NCBI RefSeq assembly: GCF_004193775.1
Contig: NC_041019.1
Coordinates: forward strand, 53,605,928 to 53,669,927
Source: Glycine soja
Taxonomy: Eukaryota > Streptophyta > Magnoliopsida > Fabales > Fabaceae
Direction of reading: 5' to 3'
DNA: 64,000 nucleotides
The notes below the pieces were generated by a model, which searched no databases, had not been told where the DNA came from, and was given only the letters and a program-made list of their open reading frames with translations. Positions 33,509 to 44,984 of the stretch are shown here, in pieces (position 1 is the first letter of the stretch; each line of letters starts with the position of its first letter). The position numbers were made by a program, and so were the translations under genes.

Positions 33509-35889
33509 CTACATCAACTTGTAGTAACAGTTATTTTCAGAGAGGAGAACCTCATAGCCTTTCCCACACGGGCACCTAAACGCAAGGTTTATGCACCGTT
33601 CAGCCCAATCAACACTAACAGCTTCTTCAGAATCTCCACCTCCCAAATCGTCCTGCAAAAACACACGGATTGAACATAAAACATCAATTAGTCTTAGTTG
33701 CAATAAAAACTGTATATCCAAAAAATAATAACAATTGATGGCTTTAGGATTACATGTTATAGAGTTGATTTGCATGCACGCGTTTTTACATTATCAAGTG
33801 GGGGAGTTTGGAAATGGCCATTTTCAAGAGACTTTGGCAACTAAAAATACCAAACAAGGTGGTTTTCCTTCTATGGCGTGTCTTTCTTGACAGAATCCCA
33901 ACAAAAAGGAATCTTAATAAAAGGCAAGTAGTGATTGATGATGGTGATTTATCCTGCATTTTTTATCATGGGATGGAGGAGGATGGTTCACACTTACTCT
34001 TCACATGCTCTGTGGCATATCAAATGTGGATGAGAATGGTGCAACCTGATGGGGACTGCTTTGGCTCTCCTTTTTCACCAGAGGAACACTTTTGGCAGAT
34101 TGGAGGGTTGATAAAACAGTGGGGATCGGTGGTTTGGAGTACAATAATTTGGAATCTGTGGACTCAAAGAAATGCTATGGTCTTTGAAGGTCAACATTTG
34201 GATAGCAACCAGCTATGGGAAAGGATCTTATACATGACTTGGACTTGGTTAAAGGCTTATCAGAAAAACTTCCCGTGGTCCTACCAACAATGGCAAGCAA
34301 ATCCAGGTTTATGTTTGCAATGACACGTTTTGGGACAACAATTATGGTTCCACGACAAAACGGAACTTTATGTTGATAGAAGGTGCAAATGTATTGTATC
34401 TTTCCATATACAGACATGTGATGTGTATAGGGTAAGATTCAATCACCGTTGTTACTAAATGGTGGAAATTTAATTGCTGTGTAGATAGTTTGAGATTTTC
34501 TTTCACAGGATGCATGTGATATCATGGCACATGTAGTTGGTTCTTTGTAATCATAAACTCTATTTTGTATCTGTCTGTAGCACATCTTGTGCCATTTGAA
34601 TGAATGAATCTTGTTGCAGATAAAAAAAAATCTCATGTATGACTTTTAAAACACTTTTTTATAAAAATAAATTTATCCTTTATGAGAGTATAATAAACAT
34701 AAACTCATTTTGTCTTCCATCTCTTTTTCATATTATTTTTCTTTCTATCTCTTTCTTACTTTCCTATCATATCTCTGACTTTTTCTTTTTAGCTTTTCTT
34801 TTTTCTTCCTAGTTTTCTCTTGCCTCCAACCCCAATTCATTACAATTTTTCAAATGCAAGTGGATAACAATCTAACAAATAACATTCTTTACATTGTCAT
34901 GACATTCTAATTAAATTGTATATCATAAATCTTCTTAGCACAGTTAAAGAACCAAATACATTAAAGATAACACAAACCAATCAGAGTCCAAGGTCAAGAA
35001 GACAAAGCCATACACACACACACATACCTGAGCTAGGACCTTGACATTTTCAGCAACTGCACACTCTTCTTCTCCACCATCTTCCTTCTCATCTTTTATA
35101 ACTTCATCCCACCACTGCCTCATCTCTTTCAAACGCTCCTTCATCCTTCTCAGCCTCTGCAATCACACCCATAAGAAGAAAAAAAACCCATTATTCCAAA
35201 CTCAAAAAAGATCAAAACTTTATTATTCACAAAAAAAAAAAGATCAAAACCCATTATACCACGGAATCAGGCGCGACGGTTTCTTCAGAGCTCAAACAGG
35301 ACATAGCCTTGTCCGGGGAAGGAACAGAGAGATCCGACACGCTCCGTTGGAATCTCGGCGGTAGGGGTGGCAGCCCGGAGCCTCTCTCCGGTGGAGTGGA
35401 TTGCTCCGGTTCCGGCAACGGCGCCGGAGGGGTGCAGGGGTCGGAGACGCAGCGGCGGAGGACGGGGAAAGAGCCGCGCTTGTTGACGAGGGGGTTGATG
35501 TTGAGGGGAATGGAGACGGCGGAGAAGCCGTAGAGGGTGAGATCCTCTTGGTCGCAGAAGAGCTTCTTGGCGCAGGGCTCGCCGGAGGAGGAGGAAGATG
35601 GCGTCGATCGGCGCTTCATGGGGTTGTTGTTGGTGGCGGCGGAGCAGGGTGGCTGACGGTTGCTGCAGACATTGCTGTTGGAGAGGTGCATCATGGAGAA
35701 CAAGTCTGTGGGCTCCACCGCTTCTTGGTTTTGTTGAAGAATGTGGTGATGATCGCACATTGGTGAGTGTGGTGGTGGTGGTGGTGGTGGTGAGTTTGCG
35801 GTGATGGGGTGTTTGTGTTTCTGAAATGTTGGTTGTGGAGAGTTTGCGATGAAGGGTTCGCTCTGAGATTGAGCGTTTGCTTCACCCAT
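33509..35889 (-). CDS. Uncharacterised Ser/Pro-rich plant protein (300 aa)
   Basis: Function not recognised. Exons 35889-35260, 35156-35028 and 33652-33509 join at phase 0 to 300 codons plus stop. The N-terminal two-thirds is disordered, rich in Pro, Ser, His and Gln, with a run of seven Pro. It has paired RRCVSDP and QRSVSDLSVPSP motifs that look like phosphorylation sites. Exon 2 encodes a charged helix (RLRRMKERLKEMRQWWDEVI) followed by an acidic stretch. Exon 3 ends with a conserved-looking Cys motif (CINLAFRCPCGKGYEVLL). The frame is open upstream to an ATG at 36003, but a TATA box at 35955-35962 lies between the two, so MGEANAQS at 35889 is the better start. Intron 2 (1.4 kb) holds an antisense LINE fragment. 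Confidence 0.78.
33800..34631 (+). mobile_element. 5'-truncated LINE fragment with poly(A) tail
   Basis: A plant LINE 3' end inserted antisense in intron 2 of the unknown gene. It encodes a zf-RVT domain and ends in TTGCAGATAAAAAAAAA at about 34615-34630, the expected poly(A) end. No target duplication is evident. Confidence 0.75.
33808..34323 (+). pseudogene. LINE zf-RVT domain fragment (171 codons)
   Basis: Translation gives LWQLKIPNKVVFLLWRVFLD, RIPTKRNLNKR and HLLFTCSVAYQMWM, followed by a tryptophan-rich tail (IIWNLWTQRNAMVFEGQ), the same domain order as at 20185-20985. One zinc-ligand position differs: CIFYHG where the other copy has CPFCKY, so the second Cys of the CxxC pair is lost. 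RT and endonuclease are absent, so it is not an independent gene. Confidence 0.75.
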
Positions 35890-35954
35890 TTCTTGAACTG
35901 TTTCTTTCTTTGAGTTGGTGGATTTTGTAGTGGCGAAGGAGAAAGGAGAAAGGG

Positions 35955-35962
35955 TTATATAG
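35955..35962 (-). promoter_or_regulatory. TATA box of the unknown gene
   Basis: Minus-strand CTATATAA about 65 bp upstream of the ATG at 35889. It favours that ATG over the upstream in-frame ATG at 36003, which lies beyond the TATA box. Confidence 0.55.
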
Positions 35963-36780
35963 TGAGAGGATTTGAACGTAACGGCTACTGGCGGGTTTCG
36001 CAATGAGGTGGTTTTGTTTCAACTTCTTTACTTAGTTAAGTACTGTTGTTTTTTAATATCATAGACACATTATTGATACTTTGGTAAATGGTCAAACTAA
36101 AAGTATGATTCGTAACAAATTAATTCCTCTGGAAAAATACAAATTTATTTTTTAAATATGTAAAAAATTCGAAAAATTAATTTCTTTATTAAATTTTCTA
36201 TTTTTTTATCTATTTTAGTGTTAGCTTTTTTTTATAAAAAAAACATCGTTTGCTGATAGCTAGTATGTGGTATCCGTGTATTATTTTCGATTTTAAAAAT
36301 GGGTAGAATTAACTTTTATTATTGAATATAATTAAAATGTATATATAAATTGATTTTAAATTTACATTAGAATGTCTTTTTTGTTTAAAAAAAATATGAA
36401 AATTAAGTTTTTACCATAAAATGTAATTATAAAATATCAATATTATGTTCGTTTAAGTTAAATTAGAGTTAGATCATTTAAATAAGATTTTAAGTTTGAG
36501 TTTGGTAAATAAAAAAATAATTAAAATGAAAAACCTTACTAAAACTGGTAATTAAGTTTTTCGATAAAGATTAGCTATCAATAAAATTGATAAATATTTT
36601 GTATCTATAATAACATTAAAAAAACGGTAATTCTAAAATATATAATATAATGTTTTTTCATGTATTTGTTTTACATTTATTTTGTACTTTTTATATTTAT
36701 TAACTTTTTATTATTTTTTACTTTCTTTTAATTGAAATTAAACAAGAAAGAGATTTGAGAATGACTTGAGGGTAGACATG

Positions 36781-36880
36781 TTTATAGAATTCTATAAAAA
36801 AAAAAAATATTTTCATATCTTTCTGTGTCCCGCCTGGTCCCCCAACATATTTATAGAATTCTATAAAAAAAATATTTTTT
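36781..36880. repeat. Short direct repeat, offset 69 bp
   Basis: TTTATAGAATTCTATAAAAA (itself nearly palindromic) occurs at 36781 and 36850, each followed by an A-run and ATATTTT. The spacer is GC-richer (TGTGTCCCGCCTGGTCCCCC). Confidence 0.75.
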
Positions 36881-39148
36881 CATAGAATGAAAAATATAAT
36901 TTTAAATAACAACTATAACATATTTTTATATTGTACATGACAATATAAAATCCAATCCAACACTAACATAAAATTCAATCTAATAGTTTCATATTTTAGT
37001 GTGTTATATATATATGTAATGATATTTTTGTAAATTAATTATTATTGGACAGATTTGAAAGTAGGTTTAGGTCGAGTATTAATAATCTTATCCCCAAACC
37101 CGATTTCGACCAACTCAGATTTTTTCATCAAAATCGTGATGAGTCGCGTAGGTTCGAGCCCTGTTATCATGCTTACATGAGGGACTGAACAACTAATTAA
37201 ATTAAATTAAAAGTAAGTATTGTATATTGGAGGGGAATTTATTATGGGAAAACTTATAGGACTGGAGTGCACATAATAATTTTCTAATGTACTAATTTTT
37301 CTAACGAGGAATTTTTATTGATTCTTTATGAAGATGAATTAATTTAGAGTAATTTTTATTCCCTTTAAGATATGAAAATATATTTAATTGAACTAACTTA
37401 TACTTTTATATTATAACTATGTTCCATTAAATTCATAAATTTGTAATATGAGAAAGTATATAATCGAATTGACTCTTACAATCAATAAATTAATTTGGTC
37501 AAAATTAAGATAAAAAGCTCGAATCCGATATAAATTTTTGTTCATCCAAACCCAGGTTTAAACAAAAATCAAGGTGTATTTGGGAGATGCAGGTTTACAT
37601 TTGGAAGGAAAAGTTGAACAAGTAAGGATATCGGTCTTGTGCTGCAATGTAATGGCAAATTCAATAATTTTGTGATGTAATATAAATTTTGTAGTAATGT
37701 CGATTTTTCAGTATTTTTTTTTACCTTTCCAACAAAAAAACATGAGAGTGAGAACGATTTGCAAATCATTTTTAGTGCATGCTTGAATTTTACAATTTTT
37801 CAGATTTTTTTTTAAAGAACTCTCTCCCAATTAATAAACTTTTAATCAAAAGATATTATGAATGCTCTTTAATTATTTTTGCTTAAAAAATATTTTTCTT
37901 AAAATAAATTATGTGAACACAAAAAGATAATAATGGAATTATTTTAAATTAATAATACTTTTATTGTATTTTTTATGTAATAAAATTATATGGAGAAACT
38001 ATTAATAATGTTATTAAATATTTATCAGTATTTTAAACAAATTATTGAATGGTGAAATAAGATAATACACTGATTATGTTGATTTTTTTGAAGAATAATT
38101 ATGTTGATTTTTAAGAAAATAATAATGGGATTAATAATGTATTAAAAAATGTGTTTATAGAAAACTAATTCATTGAGAAATAAAAGTTCTTTCAATAAGC
38201 ATTAGAAGCAAAATAAATTAATGTTATTTTTAAAATAAAATAAAAAACAAGAATAAGGTAGTATTATGTATGTGTTAATAAGAAATGGAAAAGAATATTA
38301 AACAAGATGTGCTTGCCAACGAAGGTGCTATATCACAGTCCCTTGAGATTTTTCAAAATCTTCATTTTTATGTTCGTTGTTTGTAGTTTGTCTTGACTCT
38401 TGTCATCTTTTTTTTAATTCTTCTATCTGGTTAAAAAAAAAAAAAGATTTGCTTGCATGTCAGCATATTGTACCTCACTTACAAGTCACAACACAAGAAA
38501 TATAGCTCAACGTGAAACACATTGGTTAGCTACACCTACATATATAATAATTGGCTCCTCAATCTCTTATTTTTCATATTCTTTTGTCTGCTTATACACT
38601 GTGCCTTTTTTTGTTTAGTGAAAATACATTTATTTTTATTTTTATAAACATAGATTATTTAATGTTATTTTTAAATTTTAATCATTATAATTTTCATTTG
38701 TTAAAATAATTCCACTTACTGTTAAACTATATTATAACTTGTAAAAAATTATGTTATATCGATAAAATTGTGAGATAACATTATTATTATAAAGAAGTGC
38801 TAGCAACATAACTTTTAACATATTTCTAACACAATTTTTATTACATTTGTTGAGTTTGATGAAAAAAATTTCATGTTTGATAATGATATGAAACAAATTT
38901 TATGTCTTGAATTAAAAAATCTTTCAAGATTATGTTTCAAAATAAAAATATATTATTGTTTTGAAAGGATATTTTAACTCATTTTAAAAATATAAAAAAT
39001 AATTTTTTAAATAAATAAATGATTAAATTAATCTAATAAAAAACATAAATAACTAAAAATATATTTAAACCTTTTTAATAAAAACTTTTCATCTTTTAAC
39101 AATAGTAATATAATATTTTCCCTTCAACAAAAATTTTTTAAACGGGAA

Positions 39149-39561
39149 AATGTTAGATGTTGTTTGGTTTGATTGTTTTCTATTTTCATTTTCACTTAAA
39201 ATAGAAAATGATAATGGAAATGTGTTTGATTGGATTTTTATTTTCATTTTTAATGAAAATATTTTCCCACACAAATCATAAACTGAAAACAATAAAATCT
39301 CATTTTTAGTGTTTTCAGTTGAAACTAGGAACCCAATTTTGGTAAAATGAAAACGTGAATGTAATTTTAAACAAATCTAAAAATACATTTTCTTTTGAAA
39401 ACGCTTTTTTAATATTTTTATTTCTTGAAAGCAGAAAACAAAAAATCAAACTAAACATGTTTTCAGAATTTTAATCTTTTAAAAATAAAAATAATTTTCA
39501 AAAAATAAAAATAGAAAATGAAAATAAAAAATAAAAATATAAATCAAGCACACCCTTAGAT
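39149..39561. mobile_element. Probable degenerate foldback element
   Basis: The left part runs GTTTGGTTTGATTGTTTTC then TATTTTCATTTTC. The right part is roughly its reverse complement (GAAAATGAAAATAAAAA ... ATAAATCAAGCACACCC). The low-complexity sequence makes chance pairing possible. Confidence 0.38.
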
Positions 39562-39835
39562 TTTCACATTTCTCCGGGACAATAATTTTGTAAGAACATT
39601 AATTCTTGGAATATTATTTTCTTAAAAAAATAAATCAAACATGAAAAAATAAACATTCTCAACGTCATATTGAAAAACTAAACATTTCTTTTGTATCAAA
39701 TGTCACTTAGAGTGATAACATATTTTTTATCTAAAAGTTCATAACTTATAGAAACTAAAATCAAATACAAAATTATATTTATAAGAATTAAAATCATAGT
39801 CAAGTAAAAATTAAAACAGTGGTATATAACAAAGT

Positions 39836-40229
39836 AATAGGTATGTATTGTAAATTTGTAATTGGACTGAAATAGGGCTAGATTCAAAGCGGCCCACACA
39901 CTGTCTCTACATGATAAAATTTATTTTCTACACCATATTCATATAAAAAACTAATTAATTAAGAAAACAATCCATATTAGTCAATTAGTTACTATTTATT
40001 ATGTTTTTTGTTATTTTAAAAATTATCATAAATGAATATAATAAAATAGGAATAATAGGTACGTATTGTGATTGGACTGAAACAGGGCTAGATTCAAAAT
40101 TGGTCCAGTCGTTTTGTTGATGTATGTACCAATGATAAATTTTGTACAACATATATCACCAAGAAAAGCCTAATTAATTGTTAAATAAGAAAAAAAATTC
40201 ACATTAGTCAATTATTTATTTTGTTATGG
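39836..40229. repeat. Tandem duplication upstream of the transporter (period ~218 bp)
   Basis: Copy 1 (39836-40016) and copy 2 (40054-40229) share AATAGGTAYGTATTGT, ATTGGACTGAAA, AGGGCTAGATTCAAA, CCTAATTAATT/ACTAATTAATT and TTAGTCAATTA in the same order. Copy 2 ends about 215 bp before the transporter ATG, so the duplication lies in the likely promoter. Confidence 0.75.
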
Positions 40230-40376
40230 TAATAATTTTCTCTCCCGTTGAATGAACTTCCTTTGTTTTGTCACAATCTTTCTTCTATATGCAAATTTTG
40301 CATCCACTCTTTATTTTTCTGGTTAATAGAGAGAAAGCAAAACAGTGAGTGCACCAAAACCCAATCCAAAATCTCT

Positions 40377-40388
40377 ATGAATCTATAG
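40377..40388 (+). promoter_or_regulatory. Minimal upstream ORF in the transporter leader
   Basis: ATG AAT CTA TAG, a three-codon upstream frame ending 57 bases before the main ATG. It matters only if transcription starts upstream of 40377, which is not known. Confidence 0.35.
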
Positions 40389-40445
40389 TCATTTTTGTTT
40401 CTTCCAATTTGACCTCATTTTCGCGCTAAATCTTCGTTCTTCGCC

Positions 40446-43400
40446 ATGAGAATTGGTTCTCCTTCTTCTTCTTCCTCTTCCTCCGGTTGTTCGCGTTTCT
40501 GGTCCTCGGCGCTCCGATCAAAGCGCCTTATGTCGCCGGCGGAGAAGGCCGCCCGCGAAAGCTCCGACCTCGGCCTCTCCCGCCGCCTCGGCGTCCTCGA
40601 CCTCGTACTCCTCGGAATCGGCGCCTCCATCGGCGCCGGCATCTTCGTCGTCACCGGCACCGTCGCCCGCGACGCCGGACCCGGTACACCTCTGTTTTTT
40701 TTTAATCTCAAAATCGTTGTTCTAGTTTATTTATTTATTTATTTAATTAAAGTTTCTTTTTTGTTCTTCGAGGGGATAAATTAGTGTCTTAAGTTATTTT
40801 AGTTTAATAAATTAATATTAAATGAGGGAATAAGTTACTAAAATAATAATAAAAAAATCAAATGGCTACTAGTACTAAGTTACTTCAATGAAATAATAAA
40901 TTTGTGATTGTTAGGACTGGAAACACTTTTTTACTACTTGTAGCGGTCATGTTTTACTTGATATTGTACTAGTTTCTTAGCACTTTTTATGTTGTTTTCT
41001 AGTTAAAATTAGAGTTCTACCTCAATAATATGTGTAATGAATGTTTTTATTAAAGGTCAACATAGTTACTGAAACTCCAATACTGATTATGGAACCTCAC
41101 CAAAAGAACTCATGGAACTGTATTTGAGTTTTGTTCTTTTATTTTCTGGGTTAGTTGGAGGTGCTAGTACTTGCGTAAGGGAGGTGGAGACTGGAGAGGG
41201 TTGAACTTCATGTAGGAAGCCCCTTATATGACTTGAACATGAATGCGGTATGACACTCACTCAAGGATGCCACAAATTTTAAAAATTATAAGATAGGGCA
41301 CAACATATAAAAATTAATATCAAATTAAGAAAAGAAATCTTGCACTAAAGATATCATTGTCTCAAAAATTTAGTTAGTTATTGAACTAGTTTAACTTTAT
41401 AAAGAATTTTTATACCATCACCAATAATAGATTGTCCTGCATTTTAAGATTGTTGACTTTTGTAATAATTATTTTAAAAGTCGCATCTACAGTATAAAAA
41501 TCTTTACAAATGTATGAAAATTAAACTCAAATACCATCTGCTGTAATGCCTGATATGTTATGATTATTTGCAGTTACTGTTATTCCAAACTTAGTGGCTT
41601 ATTCATGGTTTGTTTCTATGATGTAGGAGTAACAATAAGTTTTATACTTGCGGGAGCATCGTGCGTTATAAATGCTCTCTGTTATGCTGAACTAGCTACC
41701 CGATTTCCTGCTGTTGTTGGAGGAGCATATCTGTATGCGTACACAGCTTTTAATGAACTTACAGCTTTTCTTGTTTTTGGACAATTGATGCTTGACTATC
41801 ACATTGGGGCAGCTAGTATAGCGAGAAGCCTAGCCAGTTATCTAATAAATATTCTAGAACTCTTCCCTGTTTTCAAAGATAACATTCCAAAATGGATTGG
41901 GCATGGTGAAGACATTGGAGATGTGCTATCCATCAATGTCTTGGCTCCAATTCTGCTAGTTCTTCTGACTTTTATTCTCTGTCGGGGTGTTCAAGAATCG
42001 TCTGTTGTGAATTCTCTTATGACAGTGACCAAGGTTCCTTTCCATCCTACAAGTTACCACAATATAGTACTTAACATCGCCTTGATGTTAGGGTTTATCT
42101 GAGAGACTGAGATCGAATGATAAGTTATTTTACTGTTTGTTGCAGATAATCATAGTTATCATTGTCATTTTTGCTGGAGCATTTGAGGTTGACGTTTCCA
42201 ACTGGTCTCCCTTTGCTCCAAATGGTTTAAAAGCCATATTTACGGGAGCTACTGTAGTCTTCTTTGCTTATGTTGGATTTGATGCAGTTGCAAATTCTGC
42301 TGAAGAATCTAAGAGGCCTCAGGTATGTCATGTTAAGATTGCTCCCATAGTTTATGAATTTGCCAGATGCCATATCTCTTATCTGACGTATCTGTTGACA
42401 ATGATAGTTATATTGGAAGTAAAATAGAGACTATTTGGCTAAGTTAGATGAGAAAATTTCTATGAAAATTGAAATGGCTAAGTTGATTTTAAATTTTTAA
42501 CCTTTGGAAAAAGTTTGTTTCATTTTACTTTCCTATTTTCTTCTCTTATAAGTGTTTATGTAGAAATTTATCCAAAATGGTCACAATTCTTAATTAACTT
42601 CAGGTTATTTTTAACTAGTACATCTGTTTAGCTGAGTAATAGAAACTATCTCAACAATATTTTCATCTACTCAGGTTGATACATATTCACGCGCTCAATT
42701 CTAAGTTGTTCTCCTTTCTATTCTCATGAATTAGCTCACCATATTTTTTTTTTCTTTTTCCTGAAATTCAGCGGGATTTGCCAATAGGCATAATAGGAAG
42801 CCTCTTAATATGTATTGCATTGTACATTGGAGTTTGCCTGGTGATTACTGGAATGGTTCCATATAATCTTCTAGGAGAAGATGCTCCTTTGGCTGAAGCT
42901 TTTTCGTCTAAGGGATTAAAATTTGTTTCTATTCTGATTAGTGTTGGTGCTGTTGCTGGACTTACAACAACACTCCTTGTTGGTCTATACGTTCAGGTAA
43001 ATCCCTTCTTAATTATGACATGATTGATGTGTCTTGTGGCATTTGCTAATGTACATGATGGGTTGTTTCTGATGAGCAGTCTCGGCTATATCTTGGGCTT
43101 GGCAGGGATGGCTTACTACCCTTAGTATTTGCTAAAGTCCACTCCAAATACCACACCCCTGTTCATTCTCAGATCTGGGTTGGCTTGGTTGCCAGTGTTT
43201 TGGCTGGGCTATTTAATGTTCATGTGCTCTCTCACATTCTTTCCGTTGGTACACTGGTAAGAGTTGACTTTTAATCTCTTGGTAGTGAACTTGCCAACGA
43301 AATGCATATATCTATCTTATTTTGTATTAACATAGTATTATTTGTTTTGGTTGGCATGAAATATGTGTGCGACTTAGGAAAGGTGGGAGTTTCTTGTTCA

Positions 43401-44852
43401 GTGGGTGTTGGATACGTTAATCTAATCTTACAACGTTTTTTAGTATGTGTTGATTGTGTTCAGATAATGTGCATCATATTTTCCCTTTAGGGAAACCACA
43501 TGGTGTGCCTTGACAGAAGTATACTTAGTGTTTGCATATTCTTAGTTAGCGCCTCTCACATGATAAATTCACTTATTTCAGACTGGCTATTCGGTTGTCT
43601 CAGCATGTGTTGTCGTTCTTCGCTGGAAGGATAAGACAAATAGTCAAGTGTCATCTTCTGCTGAGCGGGAAGGCATAATTTGCCTCATTGCTGTTGCTCT
43701 TTGTGGATTTGCTAGTGGGCTCTTGTACCGATATGATGCTTCATTTATTTTTCTGATTCTGGCTTTAGTTATTGCAGTTGGTGCTTCAGCTGCTCTTGTT
43801 TTCCGCCAGGTGAGGATTATTTTATATTTTATCAAAGCTCTGTTTGGATAAATTTTTCAATAAATACTTATAGGAGAAGAAAATAAGAAAGCAAAATTAA
43901 TTAAGTTTTTCCTACATGATTTAAAATCAATTTTGGAAAAACTAAATGAGAAAGCTTCTATAAATTACCTATGCAATATGCATTAGCTAATTCTAATTTA
44001 TGACAGAAATTTAATTCATTTTAATTTTCTGTTTTCTTCTCATATAACTATTTATTAAGAAGTTTATCTAAACAGGGCCGAATTGCATGTTGCCTGGCTA
44101 TTTTAAAATGCTTTGGTTACAAAATGTGTAAATAATAAAATTAATAATATATACTATGGATTGAAGGTTGTTGTATCATGAACATGTAAAAAATTCCAAT
44201 TTGGTTATTGGACTAGGTACTAACCAAAGTCACTGAGAGTTTTAATTGAATCCTGTCATTAGTGGAGAGAGTAATCTAAAATTGTTTGTTCTTTTTCTGG
44301 GTCATACTACAAAATGAAGAACACATTGATGGTTGTATGTGTCAAGTACACGAAACGGAGAGGCAATCTCAAGGTCAACAACTCTGCTCCCCGGACTTCA
44401 CCGCAGATCACATTAATATTTGTGAAATTGATGAGCTTGCTGCATTTTGATGTTAATTTCTTTCTCTAATTCCATTCTGCTGTGTCGTTTTGCTTTATAG
44501 GTTTATGCAGATGCACCAGGGTTTTCTTGCCCAGGGGTTCCCCTTCTGCCAAATATTTGCATCTTTTTTAACATGTTCTTATTTGCCCAGGTATGCTCAT
44601 GATCTCTTTCATTTTTTAAAATTTGGCCAAAAATAATACATTCTTTGAAAAGTTTATAGTTGATTATTTATATGTTAAAACTGGCAATTAACAATGAACT
44701 TCTGTTGACAGCTACATCATGAAGCATGGGTGAGATTTGTGATTCTTTGTGTTGTCATGGTTGGTGTTTATGCAATATACGGTCAATATCATGCTAACCC
44801 CAGTGCAGAAGAGAATGTCTATCAAAGGGCACTAGAGGAAGAAGCTCTATGA
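40446..44852 (+). CDS. Cationic amino-acid transporter, CAT9-like (560 aa)
   Basis: An APC-superfamily integral membrane transporter for amino acids. Arabidopsis CAT9, which this most resembles, is an endomembrane member. Exons 40446-40683, 41627-42033, 42146-42322, 42772-42996, 43080-43256, 43582-43809, 44501-44590 and 44712-44852 sum to 1,683 nt and keep frame. A Ser-rich cytosolic N-terminus leads to the glycine-rich first helix (GIGASIGAGIFVVTG, 57-71). Family blocks include RFPAVVGGAYLYAYTAFNE, FVYVGFDAVAN-like FFAYVGFDAVANSAEESKRP, SRLYLGLGRDGLLP and a C-terminal tail YQRALEEEAL. About 14 membrane segments are expected. Exon 1 is strikingly GC-rich compared with the AT-rich surroundings. 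The donor of exon 2 (AAG/GTTCCT) is weak. The transported substrate is inferred from family only. Confidence 0.92.
42440..42570. mobile_element. Diverged MITE copy in transporter intron 3
   Basis: Shares GATGAGAAAATTTCTATG on the left and TATTTTCTTCTCTTATAAGTG then TAGAAATTTATCCAAA on the right with the foldback element at 43838-44077. It is decayed; limits are approximate. Confidence 0.45.
43838..44077. mobile_element. Foldback MITE in transporter intron 6
   Basis: About 240 bp with long imperfect terminal inverted repeats: GCTCTGTTTGGATAAA...AATAAATACTTATAGGAGAAG on the left, and the reverse complement GCCCTGTTTAGATAAA...AATAAATAGTTATATGAGAAG on the right. No coding capacity. No clear target duplication found. 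Confidence 0.72.
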
Positions 44853-44984
44853 GTCATTTGTTCAATATTATACAATGTGTGTTCATTGGGGGCTGGTTAA
44901 AATTTTGAAGTAAATTAGCTATTAGTCCTTCTGTTAGGAATGTCCATCTTATATGAATAACTATCTGGCTATACTCACTACTAG

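Larger units (their letters stand above)
35963..40445. other. 4.5-kb AT-rich divergent spacer
   Basis: Shared upstream region between the unknown gene (-) and the CAT9-like gene (+), which are head to head. No coding signal was seen. It contains a short direct repeat at 36781-36880, a foldback segment at about 39149-39561 and a tandem duplication at 39836-40229 close to the transporter. Confidence 0.6.

Noticed and set aside
35285..35804. Several 68-157 codon frames on both strands over 35285-35804
   Set aside because: They are other-frame readings of the GC-rich first exon of the 300-aa unknown gene, with low-complexity Arg/Pro/Val composition.
35890..36003. Upstream in-frame ATG for the unknown 300-aa protein
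   Set aside because: A TATA box lies between it and the downstream ATG at 35889, so the upstream ATG is probably not transcribed.
40415..40725. Arg/Pro-rich frames overlapping the first exon of the transporter
   Set aside because: Artefacts of the GC-rich exon 1 in other frames; the CAT9-like frame has clear family motifs.
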